From NCBI GenBank assembly GCA_045593265.1, contig JAZNWH010000020.1, positions 1 to 31,550 of the forward strand: a stretch of DNA of 31,550 nt. Direction: 5' to 3'. The stretch comes from RGIG8497 sp045593265. GTDB taxonomy: Bacteria > Bacillota > Clostridia > RGIG6154. A program made the translations under genes and the position numbers. Positions 24,674 to 31,550 of the stretch are shown here, piece after piece (the first letter of the stretch is position 1; each line of letters starts with the position of its first letter). The notes under the pieces were generated by a model. It searched no databases. It saw only the letters and a program-made list of their open reading frames with translations, and was not told where the DNA came from.

Positions 24674-26065
24674 TTAAGAAACAATATTATTTAACCAAAT
24701 ACCTTTTTTTACCATAAAGTATCCAATTGCGCATTTAATCAAATCAAGAAGCTGGCATGTAAGATACAGAGGAAGAATAGGCATATCGGTGTAACGTGAT
24801 AGAATAAAAATTATTGGTAAACAAAAACACCACATAAACACACTGTCAAATAAAAAAGTTATAACTGTTTTTCCACCGGAACGTATAGTGAAATAAACCG
24901 TGTTGACATACACATAAATTGGCATACATAGTGCGTATACTATTATTAAATTTCGTGCCAAAAGTTTTATTTGAGCTGTTGTATTATAAATTTCAGGAAT
25001 AAATCCACTTAAAGGCAACATAATAAACAACCCTATTGCTGTACAAGACAATAATGCAACAAATATTAATTTATTTGATGTTTCAACAGCTTCTTCTTTT
25101 TTGTTTGCACCTAATAGTTGTCCCAATACTATAGCAGTTACGCTTCCAAATGCTATAAATGTAACACTGAATACATTTGAAACAGTAGTAGAAATATTAA
25201 GAGCTGCTATTACATTTAATCCTCTGATGGAATAACATTGGGTAAACATTGCTGTTCCTGCTGCCCATAATCCCTCATTAAGCATAAGAGGTATCCCTTT
25301 TTTAAACATATCACTACATAACTTTTTAGGAATCCTAAAAGATGAATATACTTTCTTTATAAACTCGTTTTTACTGTTATTACGGTGCGTCCATACAGAA
25401 ATAAATCCAAGTTCAGCAAAACGGGAAATCACTGTAGCAATGGCTGCACCTTCAACACCTAAAGCAGTAAAACCCATTTTACCGAAAATTAAAATATAGT
25501 TTAAACATAAATTAACGATAACAGCAATAACTCCCGCAATCATGGGGATATTTGTTTCACCTGTTTCTCTTAGTGTGCTTGAATATACCTGTATAAAAGC
25601 AAATGGTATCATACCAATCAGCATAATTTTAAGATATTTTTTAGCAAATAAGGTGGTTGAAATTATATCTTGCTTTGAACCTTCTCCTGTAAGATATGCA
25701 GAAATAAGGTTATCACTAAAATAATAAAAAACTATATATGCTAAAATTGTAATGGATATACTTAAAATTATTTTGAAACGGAATGTATAACGTACACCTT
25801 CCTGATTATCAGAACCATAAAATTGTGCTGTAAATATACCGGGTCCTGAAATAGCACCGAATATGAACAGATTAAATACAAAAATCAATTGATTTATGAT
25901 TGCAACACCTGTCATCTGCACAGTGCCCACCTGACCAACCATTATATTATCAAGCATATTTACGAAATTTGTAATACCGTTTTGAATCATAATCGGAATA
26001 GCTAACATAAATATCATTTTGTAAAAATCCTTGCTACCGATATATTTATTTTTAAAGTTTGCCAT
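24674..26065 (-). CDS. MATE family multidrug/metabolite efflux transporter
   Basis: It is an integral membrane antiporter of 463 aa with about 12 hydrophobic segments in two MatE repeats. Early features are FYKMIFMLAIPIMIQNGI and VNMLDNIMVGQVG, the typical N-terminal MATE stretch. The second half begins near the KKGIPLMLNEGLWAAGTAMF segment. The substrate cannot be predicted. The start is ATG after AGGAG. It lies 47 bases downstream of nahK, separated by a hairpin without a T-tract, and may share its transcript. Confidence 0.92.
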   Translation of the reverse strand: MANFKNKYIGSKDFYKMIFMLAIPIMIQNGITNFVNMLDNIMVGQVGTVQMTGVAIINQLIFVFNLFIFGAISGPGIFTAQFYGSDNQEGVRYTFRFKIILSISITILAYIVFYYFSDNLISAYLTGEGSKQDIISTTLFAKKYLKIMLIGMIPFAFIQVYSSTLRETGETNIPMIAGVIAVIVNLCLNYILIFGKMGFTALGVEGAAIATVISRFAELGFISVWTHRNNSKNEFIKKVYSSFRIPKKLCSDMFKKGIPLMLNEGLWAAGTAMFTQCYSIRGLNVIAALNISTTVSNVFSVTFIAFGSVTAIVLGQLLGANKKEEAVETSNKLIFVALLSCTAIGLFIMLPLSGFIPEIYNTTAQIKLLARNLIIVYALCMPIYVYVNTVYFTIRSGGKTVITFLFDSVFMWCFCLPIIFILSRYTDMPILPLYLTCQLLDLIKCAIGYFMVKKGIWLNNIVS

Positions 26066-26083
26066 ATTTTCTCCTGTTGTTTA

Positions 26084-26107
26084 TGAGCCTCCCTACAGGG
26101 AGGCTCA
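26084..26107 (-). other. Stop-proximal hairpin between nahK and the MATE gene
   Basis: A perfect 10-bp GC-rich stem TGAGCCTCCC/GGGAGGCTCA closes a four-base loop. On the minus strand it begins five bases after the nahK stop and is followed by TAAACAACAGGAG, with no T-run. Confidence 0.8.
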
Positions 26108-26112
26108 AATAG

Positions 26113-27183
26113 TTAAATATATTTGTTGATGATTTGAATCATTTGATTTTCTTTTTGCTCCATATCATATACTAACTTAAGCTGTGTTCTGGCTCTGTCA
26201 AGATTTTGTTCTTCATATGATGTTTTAAAATAAGTATCACCATCAATATAATCTGCCAAGAAGCGCATCCCACATTCTAAGGTTAATAAACGAGCAGACA
26301 GTGGAAGAAGTTCAATTTCCTTTTTTGTTAAAATATTACCAAGTGATTCGATAAAGCCTTTTGTAAATTGTTCAAATTTTTCAATATCACAATAAACTTT
26401 ATCTAAATCTTTTTCGTCTTCAGCTACAGGATTTGTTCCGAAACGAAGTGCGTCGCCATAGTCAAAAAGAACAGAGCCGGGCATTACGGTATCTAAATCT
26501 ATTACGCATAAAGCGTCTTTGGTAATACAATCAAAAAGAATATTGTTGAGCTTAGTATCATTATGTGTAACCCTTAAAGGTACAGTTCCTTTTGCAATTT
26601 CATCCATAATGGCTGATGTTTCATTTTTTCTGCTGATTATAAAGTCAATTTCTTTTTTTACAGAATCTGCACGCCCAGATTTATTTTCAGATACTGAATG
26701 GACAAAGTCATTATATCTTTTTGCAGTATTGTGAAAATCAGGGATAGTTTCATATAACTTATTAGCATCAAAATCTGAAAGTAAATTGAAGAATTCACCA
26801 AACCCTTTAGCTGCTTTGTAAAATAATACAGGCTCCTCTACTGTTTGATAAGTAATAGTATCTGTAATGAAATTATACATTCTGTAATAATTACCGTTAA
26901 ATTCACAGCAAGGTGATCCGTCGACAGTGTTAATAACTGTAAGAGTTCTTCTTTCCGGGTCGCAACCATTGGCTGAAAGTTTATCAGAAATATGCTTTGT
27001 AATATTTAGAATGTTTTCCATGACCTGATGTGGGTTTTTAAAGATATCATGATTTATTCTTTGAAGTATGTATTTTTTATTTTCGTAATCTATCAGGTAA
27101 GTATCATTGATATGTCCATCACCATATTCCTGTAAATTACATTCCATACCGTATTTTTTTAATATTTGTTTTAAATGCGACAT
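26113..27183 (-). CDS. nahK: N-acetylhexosamine 1-kinase (phosphotransferase family)
   Basis: It probably phosphorylates GlcNAc or GalNAc at C1. The 356-aa protein resembles bifidobacterial NahK/LnpB along its whole length. EYGDGHINDTYL (19-30), RVTHNDTKLNNILFD (204-218, catalytic Asp209), IDLDTVMPGSVLFDYGD and LLTLECGMRFLADYIDGD are shared as I recall that family. I start at ATG MSHLKQ because AAGGAG lies upstream; a longer in-frame start would overlap the preceding gene heavily. It follows the nucleotidyltransferase by 11 bases, so product hand-off is likely. A related kinase specificity cannot be excluded. Confidence 0.82.
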   Translation of the reverse strand: MSHLKQILKKYGMECNLQEYGDGHINDTYLIDYENKKYILQRINHDIFKNPHQVMENILNITKHISDKLSANGCDPERRTLTVINTVDGSPCCEFNGNYYRMYNFITDTITYQTVEEPVLFYKAAKGFGEFFNLLSDFDANKLYETIPDFHNTAKRYNDFVHSVSENKSGRADSVKKEIDFIISRKNETSAIMDEIAKGTVPLRVTHNDTKLNNILFDCITKDALCVIDLDTVMPGSVLFDYGDALRFGTNPVAEDEKDLDKVYCDIEKFEQFTKGFIESLGNILTKKEIELLPLSARLLTLECGMRFLADYIDGDTYFKTSYEEQNLDRARTQLKLVYDMEQKENQMIQIINKYI

Positions 27184-27194
27184 TATAATTCTCC

Positions 27195-28052
27195 TTATAG
27201 ACTTCTGTTTTTCAAAGCATCCTGAATAAGAGGAAGGTCTTCTTTGTAAGTAATACCATACCATTTTTCGTTTGTTTTCAAGACTGGAACGAGTTCGCCG
27301 TTTTCTTTAATGAGCTTATCAACAACTGAAGGTAAGTAAAATTCTTTTTTAGGTACATTCAAATTTTCTTTCAGGAATAATTCAAAATCATTCTCTAAAT
27401 GAGAAAATACAGTTTTATTAAAACCCCACATATTCATTGAAACGATAGTATCATCAGCTAAGGGTATCCAATTTACTTCATCTTCGGTATATTTACAATC
27501 ACGGATTTTAGTTTTTTCATCAATACTTTTTAAGAAATTATTATCATCAACAGTACAAACTCCTCGTGAAACAGTACCATTTTCAGATAATGTATTGCTT
27601 AATTTGAAACCAACCATAGAAGCTATATTACTGCTATTTAACATATGTTTACCGATAATATCAAAAGATTCTTTTCCATAGTAATCGTCAGCATTGATTA
27701 CCACAAAAGGAGAGTCAATCACATCTTTTGCACATAATACTGCATGTCCAGTACCCCAAGGTTTTGTTCTTTCTGTTGGTGCAGAAAAAGGTGATGGCAA
27801 TGCATCTATTTCCTGGAAGGCATATTCTACATCTATCATTTTTTCGATACGTTTTGATATTACTTCACGAAATTCATGTTCGATTTCTTTCTTAATTATG
27901 AAAACAACTTTATCGAAACCTGCATTTTTAGCATCAAAAACCGAATAATCAAGAATTATTTCTCCGTTAGGTCCAACAGATTGAACTTGCTTAAGTCCAC
28001 CAAAACGGCTGCCCATACCTGCAGCCATTGCTACTAATGTTAAATTGCTCAT
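27195..28052 (-). CDS. Sugar-1-phosphate nucleotidyltransferase family protein
   Basis: It is an NTP transferase fold of 285 aa. The N-terminal nucleotide loop is LVAMAAGMGSRFGGLKQ (about 6-22), WGTGHAVLCAKD lies near 100, and the metal aspartate is in VVINADDYYG. It is smaller than standard GalU and is of the kind often found beside NahK-like kinases. The inferred role is UTP-dependent activation of N-acetylhexosamine-1-phosphate; the nucleotide and sugar are not proven. It is first in the minus-strand unit, with a consensus promoter and AAGGAG before its ATG. Confidence 0.82.
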   Translation of the reverse strand: MSNLTLVAMAAGMGSRFGGLKQVQSVGPNGEIILDYSVFDAKNAGFDKVVFIIKKEIEHEFREVISKRIEKMIDVEYAFQEIDALPSPFSAPTERTKPWGTGHAVLCAKDVIDSPFVVINADDYYGKESFDIIGKHMLNSSNIASMVGFKLSNTLSENGTVSRGVCTVDDNNFLKSIDEKTKIRDCKYTEDEVNWIPLADDTIVSMNMWGFNKTVFSHLENDFELFLKENLNVPKKEFYLPSVVDKLIKENGELVPVLKTNEKWYGITYKEDLPLIQDALKNRSL

Positions 28053-28082
28053 AAATACACTCCTTAATATGTTTTACAATTA

Positions 28083-28111
28083 ATTCTATCATTTCACAAT
28101 GTTTTTGTCAA
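28083..28111 (-). promoter_or_regulatory. Promoter of the nucleotidyltransferase-nahK unit
   Basis: On the minus strand TTGACA (28106-28111), 17 bases, and TAGAAT (28083-28088) with a TGA extension. It lies about 30 bases before the nucleotidyltransferase start and about 65 bases from the IS left end, so the insertion left it intact. Confidence 0.82.
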
Positions 28112-28150
28112 TGAATCTGACTTTTTTATTAAATATTTTGCCTTAATATA

Positions 28151-28177
28151 CAAATGTATGATGTTTTTTTAATAATA
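28151..28177 (+). repeat. Left direct repeat flanking the IS (target duplication)
   Basis: Twenty-seven bases beginning CAAATGTATGATG are repeated exactly at 29365-29391. The first two (CA) may belong to the IS end at the right-hand copy, giving 25-27 bp. Confidence 0.88.
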
Positions 28178-28243
28178 TGTACGATTGTCAATGATGGGTG
28201 ACACTTTTCTTAAAAAAATAAAAAACTTACTCCAAATTTTCTC

Positions 28244-28282
28244 TTGTCAAGGTGGAGCTGCTGTGCAGTCATACCTTGACAA
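28244..28282 (-). other. Long hairpin inside the IS, downstream of the transposase
   Basis: TTGTCAAGGT (28244-28253) pairs with ACCTTGACAA (28273-28282), and the 19-base loop can fold again through CTGC/GCAG. On the transposase transcript there is no T-run directly after it. It may be a regulatory or end-structure element. Confidence 0.7.
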
Positions 28283-28307
28283 AGCAGTATATGATATAAT
28301 ATTTACA

Positions 28308-28336
28308 GGGCATTAAGCAATCGTTTGCTTAATCCC
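28308..28336 (-). other. Stop-proximal hairpin after the transposase gene
   Basis: GGGCATTAAGCAA pairs with TTGCTTAATCCC around TCGT, with one unpaired C. It starts nine bases after the transposase stop on the minus strand. The following bases are not T-rich. Confidence 0.72.
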
Positions 28337-28345
28337 TTAGTTGCC

Positions 28346-29260
28346 TTACATCACGCCTAAGTATTTACTTAACATTTCATTCGGTGTGAGAAATCTTAAG
28401 CATATTTTAGGTATATTGTTTGATTTTTTGTTATATTTAGCAAGCTGACATCTACCATCTGCGAGATTATACATTTTCATTTTCTTGTAAAATCTCTTTT
28501 CGTCTGTTCTATGCTGCCTTTCTACCTTGCCGTTATGTTTTGGTGTTGCTACCCTTATCCTGTGATACTTTATGCCGCATTTTTCTAGCATTTCTTCAAA
28601 CAACGAAAGCTTACCGTCATCGCTTATCAATGCTCTGGTAAACTCTGTTCCGTTATCCGTCTGTATTTCCCTTATCGGAAACGGACAGTTTAATATTAAT
28701 TTCTTCAAAAAATCTGTTGAACTATATGTGCTATGTTCATCATACATTTCTCTGAAAGTCCACCGTGTACATTCATCTACTGCTGTATATTGGTAGTATT
28801 TCTGACCATTAACTACACAATATGAGGGCACAAATTTAACATCTACTTGTACCTTTTGCCCCGGATAATCTGCTCTTTGATATGGTTTTGATTTTCTCGC
28901 TTGTTTCTGCTTAATTTCAGGTTTTATCCACTTATTTACAACTCTTACTAAGCTTGTATAACTGCGTTTATATCCTCTTTTTCTTACTGCATCCCATAGC
29001 ATTATCATATCATCTTTGTAATATGGATAAAGTTTTAGTATCAGTTGTTTTTCCTCAACAGTATGCTCATTAGGATGATGATGTGGTCTATGGCTTTTAT
29101 CAACAAGGCTTTTCCAGCTCTTCCCATCATATTTTGCACGCCATTCATATATTGCCTGCCGACTTTTATGAAACCGAATACTTGCCTTTGTTACTCCATT
29201 TTTAAAAGAATATTTAATTACGCGTTGACGAAACCTTGCTTCTGATGTTAAAATACTCAT
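28346..29260 (-). CDS. DDE integrase-type transposase
   Basis: The 304-aa protein contains an N-terminal helix-turn-helix (about 16-45, VTKASIRFHKSRQAIYEW) and an rve-type catalytic core. The triad is Asp140 in VQVDVKFVP, Asp202 in IQTDNGTEF and Glu248 in HNGKVERQHRTDE. There are 45 residues between Asp202 and Glu248, wider than the common 35. The frame is complete, with no stops or shifts, so it could be active. The ATG is preceded by GGAG at ten bases and by a TATAAT box further up. It fits the IS481-like group, although exact family placement needs a search. Confidence 0.92.
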   Translation of the reverse strand: MSILTSEARFRQRVIKYSFKNGVTKASIRFHKSRQAIYEWRAKYDGKSWKSLVDKSHRPHHHPNEHTVEEKQLILKLYPYYKDDMIMLWDAVRKRGYKRSYTSLVRVVNKWIKPEIKQKQARKSKPYQRADYPGQKVQVDVKFVPSYCVVNGQKYYQYTAVDECTRWTFREMYDEHSTYSSTDFLKKLILNCPFPIREIQTDNGTEFTRALISDDGKLSLFEEMLEKCGIKYHRIRVATPKHNGKVERQHRTDEKRFYKKMKMYNLADGRCQLAKYNKKSNNIPKICLRFLTPNEMLSKYLGVM

Positions 29261-29364
29261 AGGAAAATGTCTCCTTTTTGATACATGTTTTTTTGGTCAT
29301 TAACATTATATCATATTTGGAGTTCATTTTCCTTTTTATTTGTCACCCATCAATTGTATCACAA

Positions 29365-29391
29365 CAAATGTATGATGTTTTTTTAATAATA
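29365..29391 (+). repeat. Right direct repeat flanking the IS (target duplication)
   Basis: This is identical to 28151-28177 over 27 bases. Its end lies only four bases before the -35 box of yebC. Confidence 0.88.
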
Positions 29392-29395
29392 CGTC

Positions 29396-29424
29396 TTGAT
29401 TTGCATGTTTAATTGTGTTAAAAT
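29396..29424 (+). promoter_or_regulatory. Promoter of yebC-trmL-rapZ
   Basis: TTGATT (29396-29401), 17 bases, then TAAAAT (29419-29424) with a TGT extension. It lies wholly outside the IS and its repeat, so the insertion did not break the core promoter. Confidence 0.75.
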
Positions 29425-29457
29425 ATATTAGATAATTATTTGTAAGGAGAGTTATAT

Positions 29458-30192
29458 ATGTCAGGACATTCAAAATGGGCAAATATTAAGCACAAAAAAG
29501 AAAAGGGCGATGCTGCTCGTGCTAAAATATTCACAAAAATGGGTAGAGAAATTGCTGTAGCTGTTAAAATGGGAGGACCAGACCCGGATAGTAATTCTAA
29601 ACTTAAGGACGTTATCGCAAAAGCAAAATCCCTTAATGTTCCTAATGATAATATCGAAAGAAGTATTAAAAAAGCTGCAGGTGAAGGTGATACAACCAAT
29701 TATGAAGAAATCATCTACGAAGGATACGGTCCTTCAGGGGTTGCTGTAATAGTTGAAACGCTTACTGACAATCGCAACAGAACTGCTTCAGAAATGAGAC
29801 ATTATTTTGATAAATTTGGTGGAAATCTCGGTCAGATTGGTTGCGTAAGCTTTATGTTTGATACTAAGGGCGTTATCATAATTGATGATGAAGACAGAGA
29901 ACTTGATGAAGAGAATGTTATGATGGACTCACTTGATGCAGGCGCTTCTGATTTTGTTCCTGGTGAAGGATTTTTTGAAGTATATACAGAGCCTGATGAT
30001 TTTTCAGCAGTTTGCGATGCCTTGGAACAAAAGGGATATAAATTCGGTTCTGCTCAAATTGAAAAAGTACCACAAACTTATGTTCAGTTAACTGATGAAG
30101 ATGATATTAAAAATATGAATAAGCTTATTGATGCTCTTGAAGAAGACGACGATGTTCAGGACATTTATCACAATTGGGAAGAAAATGAGTAA
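29458..30192 (+). CDS. yebC: YebC/PmpR family regulator / translation factor
   Basis: The 244-aa protein opens with MSGHSKWANIKHKKEKGDAARAK, the signature of the family (only the first residues are needed: SGHSKWANIKHKK). GPSGVAVIVETLTDNRNRTASEMRH and GGNLGQIGCVSFMF are also characteristic. YebC proteins were described as DNA-binding regulators, and more recent work links them to relieving ribosome stalling at proline stretches. The start is ATG after AAGGAGA. The end overlaps trmL by eight bases, implying coupled translation. Confidence 0.95.
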   Translation: MSGHSKWANIKHKKEKGDAARAKIFTKMGREIAVAVKMGGPDPDSNSKLKDVIAKAKSLNVPNDNIERSIKKAAGEGDTTNYEEIIYEGYGPSGVAVIVETLTDNRNRTASEMRHYFDKFGGNLGQIGCVSFMFDTKGVIIIDDEDRELDEENVMMDSLDAGASDFVPGEGFFEVYTEPDDFSAVCDALEQKGYKFGSAQIEKVPQTYVQLTDEDDIKNMNKLIDALEEDDDVQDIYHNWEENE

Positions 30193-30682
30193 GCTTAACA
30201 TTGTGCTTTTTGAGCCGCAGATACCTCAGAACACAGGCAATATCATAAGAACATGTGCGGCAACAAATGCATCACTTCACATTGTAGGACCCACAGGCTT
30301 TGTGTGGGATGATAAGAAATTAAAGCGAGCAGGTCTTGATTATTGGCAGTTTTTAGATGTTAAGTATTATACATCAATAAGAGATTTTTATGAAAAAAAT
30401 CAGGATGCAGACCTTTATTATTTCACAACAAAGGCACTTAACATATATTCTGATGTTAAATATCCCGATAATTGTTATCTGGTTTTTGGCAGAGAGGATG
30501 CTGGAATTAACGAAGAAATTCTGCATAGTAATAAAGATAAGTGTGTGCGTCTTCCTATGCAGGGAGAGGCAAGAAGTCTTAATCTTTCAAATACAGTTGC
30601 TATTGCTGTTTATGAGGTTTTAAGACAGTGGGACTTCCCTGAACTTAAATGTGAGGGAAGTTTAACTAAATTTGATTGGTAG
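30185..30682 (+). CDS. trmL: tRNA (cytidine/uridine-34 2'-O)-methyltransferase
   Basis: It is a SPOUT-class methyltransferase that modifies the wobble base of leucine tRNAs, 165 aa. The N-terminus LNIVLFEPQIPQNTGNIIRT is diagnostic. The knot region shows LVFGREDAGI and LPMQGEARSLNLSNTVAIA. I start at the ATG overlapping yebC by eight bases, which gives the normal length. The unit continues into rapZ after 16 bases. Confidence 0.95.
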   Translation: MSKLNIVLFEPQIPQNTGNIIRTCAATNASLHIVGPTGFVWDDKKLKRAGLDYWQFLDVKYYTSIRDFYEKNQDADLYYFTTKALNIYSDVKYPDNCYLVFGREDAGINEEILHSNKDKCVRLPMQGEARSLNLSNTVAIAVYEVLRQWDFPELKCEGSLTKFDW

Positions 30683-30698
30683 GATTGGAGTGTAAACA

Positions 30699-31550
30699 TT
30701 GAGATTTGTAATTGTAACCGGTCTGTCAGGTGCAGGAAAATCTCAGGCAGTTAAATGTCTTGAGGATATGAATTTCTACTGCGTTGATAATATGCCACCG
30801 GTTCTTATGCCTAAATTTGCAGAAATCTGTTTGAAGTCTTCAGGTATGATTACAAATGCAGCCGTTGTTGTTGATATAAGAGGCGGTGAAATGTTTAAAG
30901 AAATTAACGGAGTTATTGAAGAACTAAAAGTTATAGGAATAACTCCTGAAATTCTCTTTCTCGGAGCTGACGATGCTGTTTTAGTTAAAAGATATAAGGA
31001 AACAAGAAGAAATCACCCTCTTTCACCTGACGGTAAAATTGAAGAGGGAATAGAAAAAGAAAAAACACTTTTGACAGAAATAAAAAATAAGTCAGATTAC
31101 TTTATTAACACTTCAAACTTTACTTTACAGCAATTAAAAAAATCACTAATAGAAATTTTCGGTGACGGTAGGTCATCGGAGGGCTTACTGATAGATGTTA
31201 TGTCTTTTGGTTTTAAATATGGAATACCAAATGATGCAGATCTTGTATTTGATGTGAGATTTTTGCCTAATCCATACTATATTGATGAACTTAAAGCTCT
31301 TACAGGTATGCAGAGTGAAGTTCAGGAATTTGTTTTAAAATGGCAACAAACTAAAGAGTTTTTAGATAAGTTGTATGATATGGTATCATACCTTGTGCCG
31401 TATTATCAGGAAGAAGGGAAATCCCAGCTTGTGATAGCAATAGGCTGCACTGGAGGAATGCATCGTTCAGTTACGATTACTGAAAAAATGTATGAAAAAC
31501 TCCTTGCAAACAAATTCAAGGTTATAAAGCATCACAGAGATATTGAAAAG
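30699..31550 (+). CDS. rapZ: RapZ/YvcJ family RNase adapter, 3' end beyond window
   Basis: An open frame of 284 codons runs to the window edge without a stop; the family is about 290 aa, so almost all is visible. The N-terminus RFVIVTGLSGAGKSQAV carries Walker A (8-15, GLSGAGKS). A Walker B-like segment VVVDIRGGEMF follows, and the C-terminal domain has SFGFKYGIPNDADLVFDVRFLPNPYY and IGCTGGMHRSV. The start is TTG, eight bases after GGAG, the position fixed by the family N-terminus. RapZ proteins bind nucleotides and small RNA or UDP-GlcNAc in other species; the role in Firmicutes is less clear. Confidence 0.94.
   Translation, partial: MRFVIVTGLSGAGKSQAVKCLEDMNFYCVDNMPPVLMPKFAEICLKSSGMITNAAVVVDIRGGEMFKEINGVIEELKVIGITPEILFLGADDAVLVKRYKETRRNHPLSPDGKIEEGIEKEKTLLTEIKNKSDYFINTSNFTLQQLKKSLIEIFGDGRSSEGLLIDVMSFGFKYGIPNDADLVFDVRFLPNPYYIDELKALTGMQSEVQEFVLKWQQTKEFLDKLYDMVSYLVPYYQEEGKSQLVIAIGCTGGMHRSVTITEKMYEKLLANKFKVIKHHRDIEK

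Larger units (their letters stand above)
28178..29366 (-). mobile_element. Complete insertion sequence, DDE type, about 1.19 kb
   Basis: The ends are TGT...ACA. Imperfect 26-bp terminal inverted repeats share a 12-bp core TGATGGGTGACA (28192-28203, and its complement at 29341-29352). It holds one transposase gene on the minus strand and a 140-base structured tail after it. The flanks carry a 25-27 bp direct repeat. The TGT ends and integrase-type transposase point to the IS481 or a related group; the long target repeat recalls IS1202-type elements. A second copy enters at position 1. Confidence 0.92.

Noticed and set aside
28276..28300. Promoter inside the IS tail (TTGACA and TATAAT)
   Set aside because: The spacer is only 13 bases, too short for efficient use.
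1..29366. Composite transposon bounded by the two IS copies
   Set aside because: The enclosed genes are core chromosomal genes (cysS, pcrA, his operon, sigG) with uniform style, not cargo, and 29 kb is large; two independent insertions are simpler.
1..31550. tRNA, rRNA, CRISPR array, toxin-antitoxin or phage-defence genes
   Set aside because: I looked for cloverleaf-like intergenic sequence, regular spaced repeats and characteristic domains and found none; intergenic space is too small for most of these.

Overview
This is AT-rich DNA with short intergenic gaps, Shine-Dalgarno sites of the AGGAGG/GAGGTG type, several TTG starts, and canonical TTGACA/TATAAT promoters. It encodes the forespore sigma factor SigG and both dipicolinate synthase subunits, so the source is an endospore-forming Firmicute. 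A Clostridia member, perhaps gut-associated given the L-fucose and N-acetylhexosamine genes, fits best. I cannot name a species from sequence alone.

Layout. At 1-142 is the transposase-start end of one insertion sequence (IS), and a complete same-orientation copy lies at 28178-29366. Between them the content is ordinary chromosome. It starts with dinB (minus strand), whose promoter carries a perfect SOS box, followed on the plus strand by cysE-cysS-mrnC. Next come a split transketolase, an L-fucose/D-arabinose isomerase and a rhamnulokinase-family kinase, then pcrA, yerC-like, a methyltransferase and a cold-shock gene. A second plus-strand unit holds an LCP-family cell-wall ligase and an SGNH hydrolase. 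A minus-strand sporulation block follows: dpaA-dpaB, then sigG with its own SigF-type promoter. Divergent from it is the histidine operon hisZGDCBHAF-hisIE (17214-24623). On the minus strand there follows a nucleotidyltransferase, an N-acetylhexosamine kinase and a MATE transporter. After the second IS come yebC-trmL-rapZ, with rapZ running off the window.

How genes work together. The his operon covers nearly all of histidine synthesis from PRPP/ATP; histidinol-phosphate phosphatase is absent. cysE and cysS link cysteine synthesis to its tRNA charging. dpaAB makes the spore-core solute DPA, and sigG drives late forespore expression. nahK and the nucleotidyltransferase look like a hexosamine-1-phosphate to nucleotide-sugar salvage pair. 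fucI, the kinase and transketolase suggest sugar catabolism entering the pentose phosphate pathway, because no aldolase is present.

I found no rRNA, tRNA, CRISPR array, prophage or defence island. No gene-free stretch exceeds 300 bases; the longest (28053-28345) holds a promoter, the IS target repeat and the IS left end. The most unusual signals are the 25-27 bp direct repeat around the IS and a set of strong hairpins just after stop codons that lack U-tracts. I did not find a clearly novel multi-gene system.
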